From an uncultured Opitutaceae bacterium (GTDB lineage: Bacteria > Verrucomicrobiota > Verrucomicrobiia > Opitutales > Opitutaceae): a stretch of 64,000 nucleotides of DNA. The translations under genes and the position numbers were made by a program. The DNA is taken from NCBI GenBank assembly GCA_937902925.1, contig CALFNN010000081.1:22408-86407 (forward strand), given 5' to 3'. A model generated the notes under the pieces. It was not told the origin of the DNA. It worked only from the letters and a program-made list of their open reading frames with translations, and made no database searches. Shown in pieces: positions 44,899-52,285 of this stretch. Within the stretch, counting starts at the first letter, position 1. Each line of letters opens with the position of its first letter.

Positions 44899-45810
44899 TC
44901 AGCGCCGGCGATTGAAGGCATCGACTTCTTCCCGGATGGCGCGCGTGTGGTCCGGCGTGCTGCCACAGCACGAGCCGACGATGTTCGCTCCCGCGGCGAG
45001 CACCTCCGGAACGCCCGCGGCCATGTCGGCGGGGAGCTGCTTGTAGACGGCTTTCAGGTTTTCGAGGACGGGCAGGCCGGCGTTCGGTTGCACCATGATC
45101 GGCAGCGCGCACGTCTCGCGATAGATCTGCGCGACCCTGGCGGCGCCGGGCATGTCCATCCCCGCGCCGCAGTTCAACGCGACAATGTCCGCCCCGCGCT
45201 CCGCCACGAACTCGGCCGCCTGCTCGGGCGAGACGCCCATCATCGTCTTGTAAAACGTGCCGTCCAGCGAGAGGTCGTAGGCGAGCGACGCGATGACCGA
45301 GGGCGCGTGGGCGGCTTTCGCGGCGGCGATCGCGAGACCGAGTTCCTCGAGGCCGGTCTGCGTCTCGATGATGATCGCGTCGACGCCGCCGGCGACCAGC
45401 GCGGCGCATTGCTCCTCGAGCGCAGCCTGCGCGTCGGCCGCGGAGAGATCGCCGTAAGGCTCGAGCAGCGCGCCGAGCGGACCGACATCGCCAAGCACGA
45501 AGCCCGGCCGGCCGCCGAACGCCTCGCGCGTGATGCGCGCCCCGGCTTGGTTGATTTCAGCGAGCTCCCGCTCGTGGCCGTGACGGCGGAGCATGATCCG
45601 GCTGCCGCCAAACGTGTTGGTGATGATGCAAGCCGCGCCCGCGTCGGCGTAGCGCCGCTGGATCGCGAGCACGCGGTCCGGATGGGTGAAATTCCACGCC
45701 TCGCCGCATCCGCCCTGCTCGAGTCCGGCGAGCATGAGCTGCGTGCCCATCGCGCCATCGCCGACCAGGCGGCGTTCGCGCGCGGCTTCATGGAGAAGTT
45801 GGTTGGTCAT
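44899..45810 (-). CDS. homocysteine S-methyltransferase-family protein (303 aa)
   Basis: A Zn-dependent methyltransferase of the MetH N-terminal type: GDGAMGTQLMLAGL, NTFGGSR, the ligand Cys214 in ALNCGAG and the pair Cys281-Cys282 in GSCCGSTPDHTRAIRE. It would accept methyl groups onto homocysteine (or another thiol), possibly from a corrinoid or methyl-THF. It lies in the same direction as, and downstream of, the corrinoid methyltransferase operon, with only an amidohydrolase gene between. It could be a methyl outlet; this link is inferred. MetH-type pterin and corrinoid modules are absent from this chain itself. Confidence 0.88.
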   Translation of the reverse strand: MTNQLLHEAARERRLVGDGAMGTQLMLAGLEQGGCGEAWNFTHPDRVLAIQRRYADAGAACIITNTFGGSRIMLRRHGHERELAEINQAGARITREAFGGRPGFVLGDVGPLGALLEPYGDLSAADAQAALEEQCAALVAGGVDAIIIETQTGLEELGLAIAAAKAAHAPSVIASLAYDLSLDGTFYKTMMGVSPEQAAEFVAERGADIVALNCGAGMDMPGAARVAQIYRETCALPIMVQPNAGLPVLENLKAVYKQLPADMAAGVPEVLAAGANIVGSCCGSTPDHTRAIREEVDAFNRRR

Positions 45811-45831
45811 CGGCGTGGTTGTTTCCCATTG

Positions 45832-47202
45832 CTACAGCCCCTGCACGTCCGGATTCGCTCCCGATTCGTAGGGCTCCCCGTCGAAGATTACGATCCCCGG
45901 CCGGCGGAGATTGGCGACCGTTTCGAGTGGAGAATGCCGCGTGAGAATGAAGCGGCTTTGCCACCCCGGCGCGATCCGGCCAAACTTTTCCCGGTAGGCG
46001 AGTCGGTTCGCCCCAGTGCCCGTCGCCGCGTTGATGACGGCGAGCGCCGGCAAGCCGGCCCGCTCCATCAACTCCAGTTCGCGCAGAAACCCGACGCCGT
46101 GGGCGACGCCATACGACCCCGCATCGCTGCCCGCCACGATCAACACGCCCAGCGCCTGCGCCTTCACGAGACTCGCCGCGTGGCGGTCGAGGATGTCGCG
46201 AAGGTTGGCCACGATGCGTTCGTCCCAGCCCACGATCGTGGCGTGATCCACCTGCGCCTGCACCGGCGCGAATGTCGGCACCCAGGCGGTCTGCCGATCG
46301 CGCATCCGCGCGAGCTGATCGTCGCGCACGAAAAAACCGTGCTCCACCGAATCGACGCCGCCCCCGATCACCCGCTCGATGCCGGCGTCGCCGGACGCGT
46401 GCGCGAAAGTCTGGCGGCCGAACGATTTTGCGGCGGCAACCAGTTCCCGAATTTCCTCCGTCGTCATCTGCGGCTCGGTCGTAACGGCGCCTTGCTTGAA
46501 ATTGATGATGCCGGTCGGGATGAGCTTGATCCGGTCCGCGCCGGCCGCAACGCGCGCTTCGACGCACGCGCGCAGCGACGGAAAATCCTCCAGCGCGCCG
46601 CCCATGAAGCCGCCGTAGCGGCCGCGGTGATGGATCGCCGCCCCCGGGCTCTCGACGTAGGGTATCAATAGGCGCGCAGGCGACGTAGCCGGCCTCGTTG
46701 AGGCCGGGCCGGGGTCTGCGACCCCGGCTACAACGGACGCGCTCCGGTAGAGTTTACTCAACGCGAGACCGACACCGTCCTTGTCGCCGGCGTCGCGCAC
46801 GGCGGTCACGCCGAGGCGGACGAGTTTTTCCAGCCGCTCGCGCGCGGCGGCGAGCAACGCGGCGGGATCCTGCTTCAAATACCCGGCGCGTTTCTCCGCA
46901 TCGAGTTCGCCGCCCTCGAGAAACAGGTGCGCATGCGCCTCGATCAAACCGGGAAGCAGCGTTGCGTCGGGGGCGTCGACATCGGGCGCGATCTGGCCGT
47001 CGCGCAGGAGTTCGCGCGGCGGGGTGCGGTCGACTGCGCCCACGAAAAGAATTTCGGTCGCGTCGTAAACGATGTGAGCGTTGCGTATCGGCACGGTGCT
47101 CGTGCCGTCGAGCAGCGTGCCGACGCGCAGCCAGACCGGGTGATCGGCGGACGCCGGAGGCGGGACCAGAGGTGAGGAAGCAGATGTGGTGCCCATGTTC
47201 AT
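45832..47202 (-). CDS. metal-dependent amidohydrolase interrupted by a palindromic element (456 aa)
   Basis: A TIM-barrel hydrolase of the imidazolonepropionase/cytosine-deaminase-like group: GLIEAHAHLFLEGGE (metal ligands His90, His92), ADRIKLIPTGIINF (possible carboxylated Lys), FAHASGDAG, VEHGFF and VAGSDAGSYG (metal-binding Asp). Start ATG at 47202. Between LSKLYR (ending at residue 153) and IPYVESPGAAIHH (from 180) lies an extra segment ASVVAGVADPGPASTRPATS encoded by the REP-like element at 46685-46731; the reading frame stays open. The substrate is unknown; 21 bases separate it from the homocysteine methyltransferase-like gene. Confidence 0.85.
   Translation of the reverse strand: MNMGTTSASSPLVPPPASADHPVWLRVGTLLDGTSTVPIRNAHIVYDATEILFVGAVDRTPPRELLRDGQIAPDVDAPDATLLPGLIEAHAHLFLEGGELDAEKRAGYLKQDPAALLAAARERLEKLVRLGVTAVRDAGDKDGVGLALSKLYRSASVVAGVADPGPASTRPATSPARLLIPYVESPGAAIHHRGRYGGFMGGALEDFPSLRACVEARVAAGADRIKLIPTGIINFKQGAVTTEPQMTTEEIRELVAAAKSFGRQTFAHASGDAGIERVIGGGVDSVEHGFFVRDDQLARMRDRQTAWVPTFAPVQAQVDHATIVGWDERIVANLRDILDRHAASLVKAQALGVLIVAGSDAGSYGVAHGVGFLRELELMERAGLPALAVINAATGTGANRLAYREKFGRIAPGWQSRFILTRHSPLETVANLRRPGIVIFDGEPYESGANPDVQGL
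46685..46731. repeat. REP-like palindromic element inside the amidohydrolase gene
   Basis: Bounded by GTAGCC and its reverse complement GGCTAC. It contains two hairpins: GGCCTC-GTT-GAGGCC and CCGGGGTC-TGC-GACCCCGG. It covers codons ~158-173 of the amidohydrolase and is translated as VAGVADPGPASTRPATS without a stop or shift. It looks like a mobile extragenic-palindrome element that landed in a coding region at a loop between LYR and LIPYV. No other copy was seen in this window. Confidence 0.8.
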
Positions 47203-47211
47203 CAGCCAACC

Positions 47212-47323
47212 GAAGCTCCAAGCTCCAACCTCCAAGCTCCAATGCAGCGCCAAACGAGACGAACGAATTGATGATTGATCATTGAAGTTTCTCTGGAGCT
47301 TGGTGCTTAGCCGTTGGAGCTTC
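47212..47323. repeat. inverted-repeat intergenic element (GAAGCTCCAA type)
   Basis: A 112-base element filling the gap between two genes of one strand. It begins GAAGCTCCAAGCTCCAA and ends with the reverse complement TTGGAGCTTC. The arms are built of repeated GCTCCAA words. The layout (about 105-112 bases, 10-base perfect ends, repetitive arms, variable middle) is like the elements at 4141 and 9147, although the sequence is unrelated. Confidence 0.75.
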
Positions 47324-47332
47324 CCATCGGCG

Positions 47333-48262
47333 TCAGTCGACCGGCGCGGCGTCGTGGCAGATGGCCATGATCGCCTCGGCTTGGCGGAAACCGGCGGTTT
47401 CCTGGGTTTCGCCGTCCCGCGCGCGGCCCTGCTCGAGGGCGGCGCGGAGCTGGCGGACCATCGGATGGTTCGTCGGCAGCGGACCGGGATTTTTTTCCGG
47501 GTTCGCGAGCGCGTAGTCGAGGCCGGCCTCCATGCCGAGCGTGAGATAGGCGTTCTCCAACTGCTCGCGCACACCCTTCGGCGTGCCCCACGCGAAATTC
47601 GAGAGGCCCACGATGAAATGCACGCCCTTGAGGTCCGGATCGTCGCGGATGAGCCGCATCGCATCGAGGCCGATGTTGACGAGGCCGTAGGTGTCGGCAC
47701 CCACCGGCGCGAGGCCGGGGTCGATGATGATCTGGTCGGGTCGGCGGCCGGCGCGGGTGACGAGCCTCTCGATAAAATGCTTCGCCGCCGCATGGGCGTC
47801 GGCGGCGTTCAGGCATTGAGAGGTTCCCTCCGGCGTGAAATGTTCCGAGGCCATCACGATCACGTTCGTGTCGTAGTGTTTCACGAGCTCGATCATCCCG
47901 TCGAGGCGCGTGCGCGAGGCGGCGACCGAGTTGAGGATGGGTGGCCCGCTCTTCGTGCGGTCGTAGTGCTGAAGGGCGACCTTGTGATATTCGATCGACG
48001 GGTTGTCGAAGCTGATGGGCACGGACGTGACCGACTGAATCGCCGCGATCACATCGGGCAGAAACGCGAGCATCTCGGCCATCTTCACCTGGAGACGCGC
48101 GGTGCCATCGAGATTCAGCGTGAGATATTTCACCCCGAGGTTGGTCTGCGTCTTCGCGAGCGAGGCGTAGGCAACGGCGCTGCGCGTCGTAAAGGCCTGA
48201 CGCGCGCGCGCGTAGGAATTGTTCATCAGCTCGCCGATGACGTTTAGTCTGTTTCCGGTCAT
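47333..48262 (-). CDS. pterin-dependent (methyl-THF:corrinoid type) methyltransferase (309 aa)
   Basis: A dihydropteroate-synthase-like barrel: RLNVIGELMNNSYARARQAF, LTLNLDGTARLQVKMAEML, PISFDNPSIEYHKVAL, PPILNSVAASRTRLDGMIEL, and IIIDPGLAPVGADTYGLVNI. This is the fold of MetH's methyl-THF domain and of methyltransferase II proteins that move a methyl group between a corrinoid protein and tetrahydrofolate. The start overlaps the stop of the MetV-MetF fusion by four bases. In the proposed system it would take the methyl from the corrinoid protein onto THF. The frame is open far upstream, but the ATG at 48262 fits the family N-terminus. Confidence 0.88.
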   Translation of the reverse strand: MTGNRLNVIGELMNNSYARARQAFTTRSAVAYASLAKTQTNLGVKYLTLNLDGTARLQVKMAEMLAFLPDVIAAIQSVTSVPISFDNPSIEYHKVALQHYDRTKSGPPILNSVAASRTRLDGMIELVKHYDTNVIVMASEHFTPEGTSQCLNAADAHAAAKHFIERLVTRAGRRPDQIIIDPGLAPVGADTYGLVNIGLDAMRLIRDDPDLKGVHFIVGLSNFAWGTPKGVREQLENAYLTLGMEAGLDYALANPEKNPGPLPTNHPMVRQLRAALEQGRARDGETQETAGFRQAEAIMAICHDAAPVD

Positions 48263-49818
48263 TTTGAATTCTCCGTTGCGGGACGGCGGGCCGCATGGTC
48301 GCGGCCGAGCCAGTGGTTCGCCCACGACGACGTGCCGCGCAGCGCCTGGTTCTGGACGACGGGCGCGTGGGAAAGCAGTTCGTGTTCGCGGCGGTCGTGC
48401 TTCAGCCGCTCGTAGGCCCGCAGCCAGATGCAATCGCCGTAGCCGTCGACCTCGCAGCGGCCATCGCGCGTGCCGCCACAGGGGCCGTTGCGCTGGTTTT
48501 TCGCGCACTGCGACTCCGGGCAGAGGTAGGCGATCTCGGGCAGCGAGCAATCGCCGCAATCGTGACAGCGGAAGAGCGCCGCCTTGCTGAGGTGCTCGAC
48601 CACACGCAACGGACGCGGGCCCTGCATCGGATCGCCCGCGCCCGCGCAAAGTTTCGCCCCGAGCCGGCTCAGCGCGCGGTCCGGCGTGAACATCAGCGTG
48701 TGCGTCCACTTCGACAGCCGGTAAATCGGGCCGACATGCCCGGAGCGAGGCGCCGGCGCATCGGCGCGCCGCTGCGGGTCGGCCAGGCCGGTGGCGGCAT
48801 CCTGTGCGTAATAAAAAAATTCGCCGGGCCGGGAGAACTGAATCTCGCAGGCGAACTGTTTCCAGTCGTCGCGGGCAAAGGTGCGCGCGAGCTCGAGGAT
48901 GCCCTGCGTCGCCTCGAAATTATGCACGCCGCCGAGATAGACGCCGCGGAAGCCGAGCCCGCGATAGACCGCGATCTGCTTCGCGGCGAACTCGCGGAAG
49001 AAGGCGCGGCCGCCGTCGGGTGAAGCGGCGTGTTTCACGCAGAGGTCATGCAACTCCCGCGTGACGACTACGCCCGGAATGCGGCCTGCGTGGAACAGCG
49101 CGACGACGCGCGGACTGAGCAGGTAAACGTTGCCGATCAACGGCACGCCACCCATCCCGTGCGCCGCCATGTAGGCGAGGAGCTCGCTCTGCTTGCGGGC
49201 GTCGAACCCGATTTGATTGATGATAAAACGCGCGCCGCCGGCGACCTTGGCGGCCAGCTTGGCGTATTGCGGCATGACCTCGCCCTCGCGCAGCTTGAAG
49301 TTCGTGGTGACCGCGCCGACGAGGAAATTGGTGCGCTCGAAACGCGGCCGGGCCACGCCGCCGCGGGCCTCGTGCGGATCGAGCCCGCGATTCATCTGCT
49401 CGAGCATCGCGATGAGCCCGACCGAATCGATGTCGAAGACCGGCTTCGCGCTGCCGCCGTTGCCCGCCACGGGATAATCGCCGGTCATGGCGAGGATGTT
49501 GTTGAAGCCCTCGCTGTGCAGGAGCCACGCCTCGCTCTCGAGACCGTTTCGATTGAGGTCCTTGCAGGTGAGATGGATCACGACCTCCTTGCCGGCGTAG
49601 AGGATCGGTTTACCGAGGGCGGTGGGCGCGAGCTGCGGGTTGCCGCCGGCGTTGTCGGTGATTGAAATCCAGTCGATGTCCGGTGACTCGACGAGTTGGT
49701 TCGCGAAGGTCCGAGCCTTTACCGCGCTCTGTTCGCTCATGCCGCCGCGCACGGAGACGAGCTCGGTTCCGATCAGGAATCGCGACGACTGCTCCAGTTT
49801 TTCACGCAGCGTCTGCAT
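48259..49818 (-). CDS. MetF-like methylene-THF reductase fused to a MetV-like Cys-rich domain (519 aa)
   Basis: Residues ~1-320 resemble methylenetetrahydrofolate reductase (FLIGTELVSVRGG, DIDWISITDNAGG, VIHLTCKDLNRNGLES, LLHSEGFNNILAMTGDYP, FIINQIGFDARK). Residues ~410-465 carry the MetV-type cluster-binding domain CHDCGDCSLPEIAYLCPESQC with Cys418, 421, 424, 433, 438, then NGPCGGT (447) and Cys455. In acetogens MetV and MetF are usually separate subunits; here one chain has both, with the order MetF then MetV. Working in reverse it would oxidise methyl-THF to methylene-THF. It is adjacent to the corrinoid protein gene (19-base gap). Confidence 0.88.
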   Translation of the reverse strand: MQTLREKLEQSSRFLIGTELVSVRGGMSEQSAVKARTFANQLVESPDIDWISITDNAGGNPQLAPTALGKPILYAGKEVVIHLTCKDLNRNGLESEAWLLHSEGFNNILAMTGDYPVAGNGGSAKPVFDIDSVGLIAMLEQMNRGLDPHEARGGVARPRFERTNFLVGAVTTNFKLREGEVMPQYAKLAAKVAGGARFIINQIGFDARKQSELLAYMAAHGMGGVPLIGNVYLLSPRVVALFHAGRIPGVVVTRELHDLCVKHAASPDGGRAFFREFAAKQIAVYRGLGFRGVYLGGVHNFEATQGILELARTFARDDWKQFACEIQFSRPGEFFYYAQDAATGLADPQRRADAPAPRSGHVGPIYRLSKWTHTLMFTPDRALSRLGAKLCAGAGDPMQGPRPLRVVEHLSKAALFRCHDCGDCSLPEIAYLCPESQCAKNQRNGPCGGTRDGRCEVDGYGDCIWLRAYERLKHDRREHELLSHAPVVQNQALRGTSSWANHWLGRDHAARRPATENSK

Positions 49819-49837
49819 CGTGGAGAATGGCGTGCGC

Positions 49838-50812
49838 CTACGGCGATGCCGCCTCGAGTTCCGCCTTCAACGCGGCCGCGACCTCGGTCGGCGTGCCGGG
49901 GCGTTCGGCTTCGTCGCTCCAGCGGAGCTGAGCAATGTAGTCGTCGCCTTTCGTGACGCCCAGTCGCTGCGCGGTCGCGTCGATCCGGTCGGCGAAACGC
50001 TGGGGCAACGCGACCTTGATCTCCTCGAAATCGTCCCACGCCTTGATCTCCGCCGCCAGGTTCTGCCAGTAGAGAACCTGGAAGCGCGCCACCGGATTCG
50101 GTCCGCGTTGCGCGGCCGTCGGCGCGGTTTTGACCGGGGCCGCGCCCGTCTTGAACGAGGCCTTCGGCGCCTCGCCCTTGCCGACGAGATAGAGGAAAAG
50201 GTCGACGGCGCTTGAGGCGTCCGCGCCGTAGCCATCGGCGCCGATTTCGTCCGCGAACATCTGGCTGATCGGCGCGCCGCCGATGGCCATCTTGATGTGG
50301 TCACGACCGGGGACGTTGAAACCGTCGATCACGGTCTTCATGTAGGTCATCGTCGTAGTGAGCAGCGCGCTCATGCCGATGATGTCGGGTTTGAATTCCT
50401 CCGCGGCGGCGGCGAATTTCTCCACGCTCTGGTCGACCCCGATATCCTTCACGATGAAGCCCGCGCCCTCGGCCATCATGCAGACGAGGTTCTTGCCGAT
50501 GTCGTGGAGATCGCCGCGCACCGTGCCCATGAGCAGCCGGCCGGAAGACGTGTCGGTCGCGCCCTTGGCCGACAGCAGAGGCTTGAGCACGGCCATGCCG
50601 GCCTTCATCGCGCGGGCGGCGATGAGCACCTCGGGCACGTAGAGGATGTTGTGCTTAAAATCCTCGCCGACGACGCTCATGCCGGCGATGAGGCCATCCT
50701 GCAGGATTTCCTGCGCGGTCCGGCCCTCGGCGAGGGCGGCCTGGGTCATCTGTTCGACCTCCTTCGCTTTGCCGTCGTAGATGCACTGGTTCATCAAGGC
50801 GTAGTCGGGCAT
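49838..50812 (-). CDS. corrinoid (B12)-binding protein with a C-terminal 'virulence factor'-type domain (324 aa)
   Basis: Residues 1-210 are a methyltransferase-type corrinoid carrier: a four-helix cap (DYALMNQCIYDGKAKEVEQM) and a Rossmann part with the cobalt-binding motif GDLHDIGKNLV (His103 of D-x-H-x-x-G), plus GMSALLTTTM and AIGGAPIS. Residues ~247-324 are an extra domain (VLYWQNLAAEIKAWDDFEEIKVALPQRFADRIDATA... DDYIAQLRW) that resembles the small conserved 'virulence factor' Pfam family. This fusion is unusual for corrinoid carriers. The gene is 38 bases after the UroD-family methyltransferase, its presumed methyl donor. Confidence 0.9.
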   Translation of the reverse strand: MPDYALMNQCIYDGKAKEVEQMTQAALAEGRTAQEILQDGLIAGMSVVGEDFKHNILYVPEVLIAARAMKAGMAVLKPLLSAKGATDTSSGRLLMGTVRGDLHDIGKNLVCMMAEGAGFIVKDIGVDQSVEKFAAAAEEFKPDIIGMSALLTTTMTYMKTVIDGFNVPGRDHIKMAIGGAPISQMFADEIGADGYGADASSAVDLFLYLVGKGEAPKASFKTGAAPVKTAPTAAQRGPNPVARFQVLYWQNLAAEIKAWDDFEEIKVALPQRFADRIDATAQRLGVTKGDDYIAQLRWSDEAERPGTPTEVAAALKAELEAASP

Positions 50813-50850
50813 GGGAGAAATGGGACGGATGGGACGCGTGGGATCGGGCT
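50813..50850. repeat. short direct repeat between corrinoid-protein and methyltransferase genes
   Basis: The 38-base gap holds three near copies of TGGGACG spaced nine bases apart (50821, 50830, and TGGGATC at 50839). It is of the same 'repeated-word' style as the longer intergenic elements, but too short to call a family. Confidence 0.4.
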
Positions 50851-51909
50851 TCAGCTCTGGCCGAAGTGCGCCTGGTTGAATTCCGCGAGCGCGGCCTGCA
50901 TCGCGACGATGTTCTGGCGCGGCATGCCGGGGCTCGTGCCGCCGCCGACGGAAAGGACGATGTTTTTGCCGCCGCTCTTCTCGAGGACGTCGAGCGTGGC
51001 GGCGCGGACTTCCTCCGGCGTGCCGCGCACGCCGACCTCGAGGGGATTCACATTTCCCATGAGGCACATGCGGCCGCCAACACGCGCAATCACATCGGCG
51101 ATGTCGGTCTGCTTGCCCCAGTTGAGCATGTTGAAACCGCAGTCGGGCAGGTGCTCAAGGCATGCCTCGATCGAGGCGTCGTTGTGGTAAAGCTTCACCC
51201 ACTCTTTCGGGAACGCATCGCAGATCCGCTTGAGATACGGGTGGCAGAACTCCTGATAGTGCTCCTCGTTCACGAACCCCACGATGTCGTCGAGGAGGAA
51301 GATGCCCTCGACGGTCGGGCCCATCACCTTCACCTGCGCCTTGAGCCAGTCGATCGTCATGCGCGTGGCGAGGTCGAGGAGCTTGTGGGCCCACTCGGGC
51401 TTCTCGACGAGATCGATCATGAAGTCGCTCGTGTTGCGCACGAAGCCGGCGGTGCACATCGGGCCGCGCGCGGTGGCCATCGTGAAAATCTCGCCCGTGT
51501 CGAACACCTGCTGGCGTTGCATCTTCAGCCGGTGGAGCGTGAGCGCCATGAACGCATCCGCCTCGACCTCGTATTCGGGGAACAGGTCGATGTCCTCGAT
51601 ATGGTGCAGCGTGTGGTATTCGCTCGGGGTGTTGTCCTGCCAGAACTTGATCTTCGAGCCGAGGACCGACGGCTCGGCGGCCATGCCGTATTCCAGCCAC
51701 CAGCCGGGCACGAAAATGATGTCAGGAAACTCCGCGTGAATCTTGCGGTGCGACTCGAACCAAACCTGCGGGTCGAGGAAGAAGTCGAGGTGCTTGACGC
51801 CGACGTAGCCCGGGATCCACGGGCTGTCGATGATCAGCGCCATCGGCACCTTGTCCAATGGCTCGAGGCGCGCGGCGCGTTTGAAGATGTCCCATTGTTC
51901 GGGTCTCAT
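50851..51909 (-). CDS. UroD-family (MtaA/MtvB-like) methyltransferase (352 aa)
   Basis: A uroporphyrinogen-decarboxylase-fold protein of the kind that transfers a methyl group from a methoxyl compound to a corrinoid carrier. Visible: VPMALIIDSPWIPGYVG, EFPDIIFVPGWWLEYGM, TMATARGPMC, LLDDIVGFVNEEHYQEF, VKLYHNDASIEACLEHL (His242-Asn-Asp244) and MLNWGKQTDI, then VLSVGGGTSPGMP. In zinc-dependent relatives such as MtaA the motif is H-x-C with a later Cys; here the cysteines are replaced by Asp244 and Gly, so the metal site differs. As the only methyl-donor-binding protein in the operon it is the candidate that would recognise the methylated substrate. Confidence 0.85.
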   Translation of the reverse strand: MRPEQWDIFKRAARLEPLDKVPMALIIDSPWIPGYVGVKHLDFFLDPQVWFESHRKIHAEFPDIIFVPGWWLEYGMAAEPSVLGSKIKFWQDNTPSEYHTLHHIEDIDLFPEYEVEADAFMALTLHRLKMQRQQVFDTGEIFTMATARGPMCTAGFVRNTSDFMIDLVEKPEWAHKLLDLATRMTIDWLKAQVKVMGPTVEGIFLLDDIVGFVNEEHYQEFCHPYLKRICDAFPKEWVKLYHNDASIEACLEHLPDCGFNMLNWGKQTDIADVIARVGGRMCLMGNVNPLEVGVRGTPEEVRAATLDVLEKSGGKNIVLSVGGGTSPGMPRQNIVAMQAALAEFNQAHFGQS

Positions 51910-51949
51910 GTGAGGAAGTTCCTTTCGGGCTGGCGGGGGCTGGGGTTGA

Positions 51950-52285
51950 TCAGGGCGCGAGGAGAATCTCGGTGTCGGTGACTGCCAGCTCCACGCCGGC
52001 GGCCTTGGCGGCCTCCTGCAGCGCGGCGTCGAGCATCACCACCGGATCGGTGCTGACGGCGAGTCGGCGCATCAGGCCGTCGCCTTTCTTGGTCAGGCCG
52101 ACCTTGAGCGTAATGCGCAGGCCCTTGCGCTTGCACGAGACGCGGGTCGGCGGCGCGTCGGGCAACGTGGCGTTCATCGGCGCGATGAACGCGTCGACGT
52201 AGTGGACGCCGATCCCTGACTTGTCCTGAAACTTCGGCGGCAGTTTTTCCGCGGCGGCGAGATTGCGATTGCAGAGTTTGATCAT
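51950..52285 (-). CDS. unknown small protein in the corrinoid operon (111 aa)
   Basis: The ATG at 52285 gives MIKLCNRNLAAAEKLPPKFQ, overlapping the preceding gene's stop by four bases. The protein ends VTDTEILLAP and has no signal peptide. Residues 25-70 are strand-like (GIGVHYVDAFIAPMNATLPD, VSCKRKGLRITLKVGL); a helix follows (MLDAALQEAAKAAG). No family is recognised. Translational coupling and position between the MetH-activation-like gene and the methyltransferase suggest a subunit or small accessory factor of the methyl-transfer system. Confidence 0.7.
   Translation of the reverse strand: MIKLCNRNLAAAEKLPPKFQDKSGIGVHYVDAFIAPMNATLPDAPPTRVSCKRKGLRITLKVGLTKKGDGLMRRLAVSTDPVVMLDAALQEAAKAAGVELAVTDTEILLAP

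Noticed and set aside
46672..46760. Amidohydrolase as a broken pseudogene because of the inserted palindrome
   Set aside because: The frame stays open through the element and all metal-binding motifs on both sides remain, so the gene may still be functional.
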